Source of the DNA: Bugula neritina
Taxonomy: Eukaryota; Bryozoa; Gymnolaemata; Cheilostomatida; Bugulidae
Direction of reading: 5' to 3'
Length of the DNA stretch: 64,000 nt
Assembly: GCA_964035545.1 (NCBI GenBank)
Contig: OZ037765.1
Coordinates: 10,658,698 to 10,722,697 of the forward strand
The stretch's first letter is position 1. Each line of letters starts with the position of its first letter. This document shows, piece after piece, positions 61,401 through 64,000 of the stretch. The notes beneath the pieces are model-generated. The model was not told the DNA's origin. It ran no database searches and worked only from the letters and a program-made list of their open reading frames with translations. A program made the translations under genes and the position numbers.

Positions 61401-63604
61401 CACTGTCGATGGGATAGATGACTCTCTGGAAATGAAACTTACTGATGAAGCTTTTGACGTTTTGGGTTTTACAGCTGAAGAGAAGTTGTCTCTCTACAAA
61501 GGTACATTTTTCTTGTTTAATTGTTTAAAGCTCGATTACAAAGCTGTATGCAAAAAAGATTTCTTCAATTATTTCCAACTGTTTAAAAGACTCGGTTATA
61601 TGTTGCTGCATAATATATTTTGTAAAGTTTAGCATTAAATGATCACAATATTAAAATACTAAGCCACGAGAATAATAATGTGCAACATTTAATTCAATAT
61701 TATTTTGTTGTGATCAATAGCAACATGCTCCATCCTTCACATGGGAGAGATGAAGTTCAAACAGAGACCTAGAGAAGAACAAGCTGAAGCTGATGGAACC
61801 TCAGAAGCTGAAAAGGTTATTTTCTTTCTATTCCGTAATTTGCTGGTTTTTAAAGGGTGACATTTTGTATTTAAATATGGTGGAGCTGTCTCAATCGTGA
61901 TCAGAGATGCATTTTCACTTTCACTTTGAGTTTTCTTCCAGGATCACAGTCATTCATGTAGTTTACTTTTTAGCCAATCTTGATATCTTATGTGTTTTAG
62001 CTCTATTGTTTTTAAGGTTGGTGTAAGTTATAGCCTTGTGAACTATTATCTATTATTCATATCACAAGTTGATACATTTTAGGTGGCTTTCTTACTGGGA
62101 GTGAATGCTAAAGACCTCCTCAGCAATGTTTTGAAGCCTAAGGTCAAAGTTGGTTCAGAGATGGTGACTAAAGGACAGTCTTCACACCAGTGCTACTACT
62201 CTATCAACGCTACGGCTAAATCTCTCTACTACCGCATGTTTGCCTGGCTTGTAGAAAGAGTCAACAAGACTTTAGACACCAAGATTAAAAGGCAGTTCTT
62301 TATTGGTGTTCTTGATATTGCTGGATTTGAAATCTTTGAGGTAGGTCTTTACTTTCAATCATTACAATTTTGTATGGTTAGAAAAATTTTGTATGTGTTT
62401 TTTTCACCATAATTTTTCTTGTTTTCTAGTACAATGGATTTGAGCAAATCTGCATCAACTACACCAATGAGCGACTGCAGCAGTTTTTCAACCACCACAT
62501 GTTTGTGTTGGAGCAAGAGGAATACAAGAAGGAGGGCATTCACTGGGAGTTTATTGACTTTGGTATGGATCTGCAAGCATGCATTGATCTCATTGAAAAG
62601 GTAGGATGTTTTTCTTAATTTAATTTAAATATTATGCATTTTTTTCATTCACGTTGCTCCACTTTAAATGTTGAGAATAAATATTGCTGGCTGGCTAAAT
62701 AAGAATTTACCACAAATACCTTTTTTTTTTTAAAAACTGGATTTGTGAAGGTTATAATTGAATAGATATTTTTTTAGTCATCTGTAATATTAATATTAGT
62801 CAATGTGATCACAAGTAGCTTCATTTTCATACTAAATATATAATGACAAAATTGTGGTTTTTAGCCAATGGGTATTCTCTCCATTCTGGAAGAAGAGTGC
62901 ATTGTTCCTAAAGCTTCTGACGATACTTTCAAAGAGAAGCTTTATTCCAACCATCTTGGAAAGTCTCCTAATTTCAGCAAACCCAAGCCAGTGAAGGGAC
63001 GTCAGGCTCACTTCGAGCTGAAGCACTATGCTGGCACTGTGCACTACTCCATCACTGGATGGCTGGAAAAGAACAAAGATCCTATCCAGCAGTGCATTGT
63101 GACACTCCTCTCTACCTCCAAGGAACCATTAGTGGCTCACCTTTTCAAGGACAACACTGACGGTAGTGAAACTACTTCTAATTTCTTATGAAACTCTCAA
63201 TTTTTAGTGTAACTGTTAGCTAAATTAAATGGGATAAAATTAAATATGTTGTTCATAATTTTCAGCTGATAAAGAGAAGAGTAGTGGTAAGAGGAAGAAA
63301 GGAGGTGGCTTTCAAACTATTTCATCTGCTCACAAGGTTTGTCGCAACAAACATTGATATCTGTGCCAGTTTTTTGAAGCAGAAACACAAATCGTTTTAA
63401 AATCATTCTTATTGAGGTTTCTTGCAAAGGATGTCTATGATTATATTGATTGTGATAAACATTTGAGTCTAACAATAATTATGTATATGATTTGATATTA
63501 TATGGCACTAATTTAGGAATCACTGAATAAGTTGATGATCAACTTAAACAGCACATCCCCTCATTTCATTCGCTGTATTATACCAAACGAAGAGAAGGCC
63601 GCAG
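55476..63604 (+). CDS. Striated-muscle-type myosin II heavy chain, motor domain (3' partial)
   Basis: Constitutive coding exons: 55476-55670, 56044-56187, 57700-57856, 58151-58178, 59945-60037, 60151-60214, 61343-61501, 61721-61815, 62083-62340, 62430-62600, 62865-63162, 63266-63336, 63517-63604. One of 58807-58915/59180-59288 and one of 60502-60600/60751-60849 are added, giving 676 residues plus one base before the window ends. It is an actin-based ATPase motor of thick filaments. Motifs in order: SH3-like N-terminus ([14 protein letters not shown]), [20 protein letters not shown]-loop GESGAGKT, switch I NNNSSRFGKF, switch [17 protein letters not shown], relay [38 protein letters not shown], Lys/Gly-rich loop 2 ([11 protein letters not shown]), actin-binding [24 protein letters not shown] is the muscle, not the non-muscle, type and resembles molluscan myosin. 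The converter, neck and rod lie right of the window. The ATG at 55476 is chosen over an upstream in-frame GTG. Confidence 0.96.
55783..55965 (-). mobile_element. Possible tRNA-derived SINE fragment
   Basis: A GC-richer block in the first coding intron of the myosin gene. Read on minus it has an A-box-like TATGGTTTAG (plus 55951-55960) and, about 30 bp further, a B-box-like GGTTTGAGCC (plus 55912-55921), the order and rough spacing of a pol III promoter. Ends and other copies cannot be seen in this window. Confidence 0.3.
58151..58178 (+). other. Myosin 28-nt microexon before the P-loop exon
   Basis: It encodes DRENQSILI with split codons at both ends (G|AC and AC|T). The flanks TTGTTGCAG and GTGAGT are good splice sites. 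The sequence is invariant in muscle myosins immediately before the P-loop, so the call is firm in spite of the size. Its phase-2 end creates the frame dependence of the duplicated exons that follow. Confidence 0.93.
58807..58915 (+). other. Alternative P-loop/loop 1 exon, copy a
   Basis: 109 nt encoding [20 protein letters not shown] and loop 1 ([11 protein letters not shown]). Flanked by TATGTTTAG and GTAAGT. It has the same length and phases as copy b at 59180-59288, so they substitute for each other. The loop 1 it supplies is weakly charged. It would be joined to exons 58151-58178 and 59945-60037. Confidence 0.93.
59180..59288 (+). other. Alternative P-loop/loop 1 exon, copy b
   Basis: 109 nt encoding [20 protein letters not shown] and a loop 1 rich in charge ([11 protein letters not shown]). 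Flanked by ACGTTCAG and GTACAA; the donor is weaker than that of copy a. Codons differ from copy a at many synonymous sites, so the duplication is not recent. Loop 1 tunes ADP release in myosin II, so the two forms may differ in speed. Confidence 0.93.
60502..60600 (+). other. Alternative nucleotide-pocket exon, copy a
   Basis: 99 nt encoding [25 protein letters not shown] and SSSHPGLA, with phases 1-1. It corresponds in position to the Drosophila Mhc exon 7 alternatives. Flanked by AAATTCTAG and GTAAAC. It would be spliced from exon 60151-60214 to exon 61343-61501. Confidence 0.92.
60751..60849 (+). other. Alternative nucleotide-pocket exon, copy b
   Basis: 99 nt encoding [25 protein letters not shown] and SPALPGAH, about 25 of 33 residues identical to copy a, with identical phases. 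Flanked by TTCCTTCAAG and GTAACT. Copies a and b are separated by an intron of only 150 bp. Confidence 0.92.
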
Positions 63605-64000
63605 GTACAAAGTAATGAGAAATGTTGCTTGATTTCTTATCGGCACTTTGTCTGTGTTCTTAACACCTGCCCGCACTATCTTTGTTTTGTCAGTACACCA
63701 GTCTATTTGTCAGCACTTTGTCAACTTGTCATCAATGTTTCTGGCACCCGTAACCCTGTCCCTACAGTCGTCGAATTTGCACATTGAAAGTTTCGAATAC
63801 TGTCAAGATTATGTCTCTCGTATTGTCGTTTGAACTCCTAAATGCTATTTTTGTCTACTAACTCACAGTGCTCTTTCCTAATCCAAAATCACATATGCAT
63901 GTTTGTTCGTACACCTAGCCATGTGACTGGTCATCTCTGCAGCACTGTGTACCTGTATTAACCCACCATGTGGCTCCTCCACTCTTGCATGTGTGTATTG
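63605..64000 (+). other. Start of the next myosin intron
   Basis: It begins with the donor GTACAAAG after NEEKAA. No conserved myosin segment (the next expected is the PG..D..LV.HQL region) appears before the window ends. The sequence is richer in C and G than the other introns, but I see no exon in it. Confidence 0.6.

Overview
This is an AT-rich, intron-dense animal nuclear sequence. It carries six multi-exon protein-coding genes, with no sign of operons, CRISPR arrays or rRNA genes. The striated-type myosin heavy chain at the right end resembles molluscan myosins most closely, as far as memory allows. Together with AT-rich introns, duplicated myosin exons and a class C GPCR, this suggests a lophotrochozoan-like invertebrate; the phylum cannot be fixed by reading alone. 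All gene models below were built by hand from GT-AG (once GC-AG) splice sites. In every model the exon phases agree from end to end.

Layout: (1) 70-4296, plus strand: 3' end of a DOCK6/7/8-type Rho/Rac/Cdc42 exchange factor (DHR-2 domain), with a 17-bp satellite array in one intron. (2) 6352-13697, minus: complete CLIP4-like protein with ankyrin repeats and three CAP-Gly domains; one intron holds a MITE-like element with ~50-bp terminal inverted repeats. (3) 15341-16440, minus: decayed non-LTR retrotransposon. (4) 17082-25791, plus: complete Integrator subunit 10 gene, including a GC-AG intron. (5) 26373-34480, minus: complete GABA-B-type class C GPCR. (6) 35895-50605, minus: complete 27-exon gene for a 1094-residue helical protein that I do not recognise with certainty. 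(7) 54016-64000, plus: muscle-type promoter and motor domain of a striated-type myosin II heavy chain, running off the right edge.

The genes do not form a pathway: cytoskeletal signalling (DOCK), microtubule plus-end/organelle linking (CLIP4), snRNA/mRNA 3' processing (INTS10), neuromodulator sensing (GABA-B) and muscle contraction (myosin). The most interesting parts are in the myosin gene. A compact promoter places a perfect CArG box directly against a MEF2-like site and a TATA box. Two clusters of duplicated, probably mutually exclusive exons follow: one carries the P-loop/loop 1 and is locked by reading frame, the other flanks the nucleotide pocket and is frame-neutral. The GABA-B receptor has a diverged ligand-pocket segment. 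A satellite array reaches to within 2 bp of a DOCK exon and supplies its splice acceptor context.
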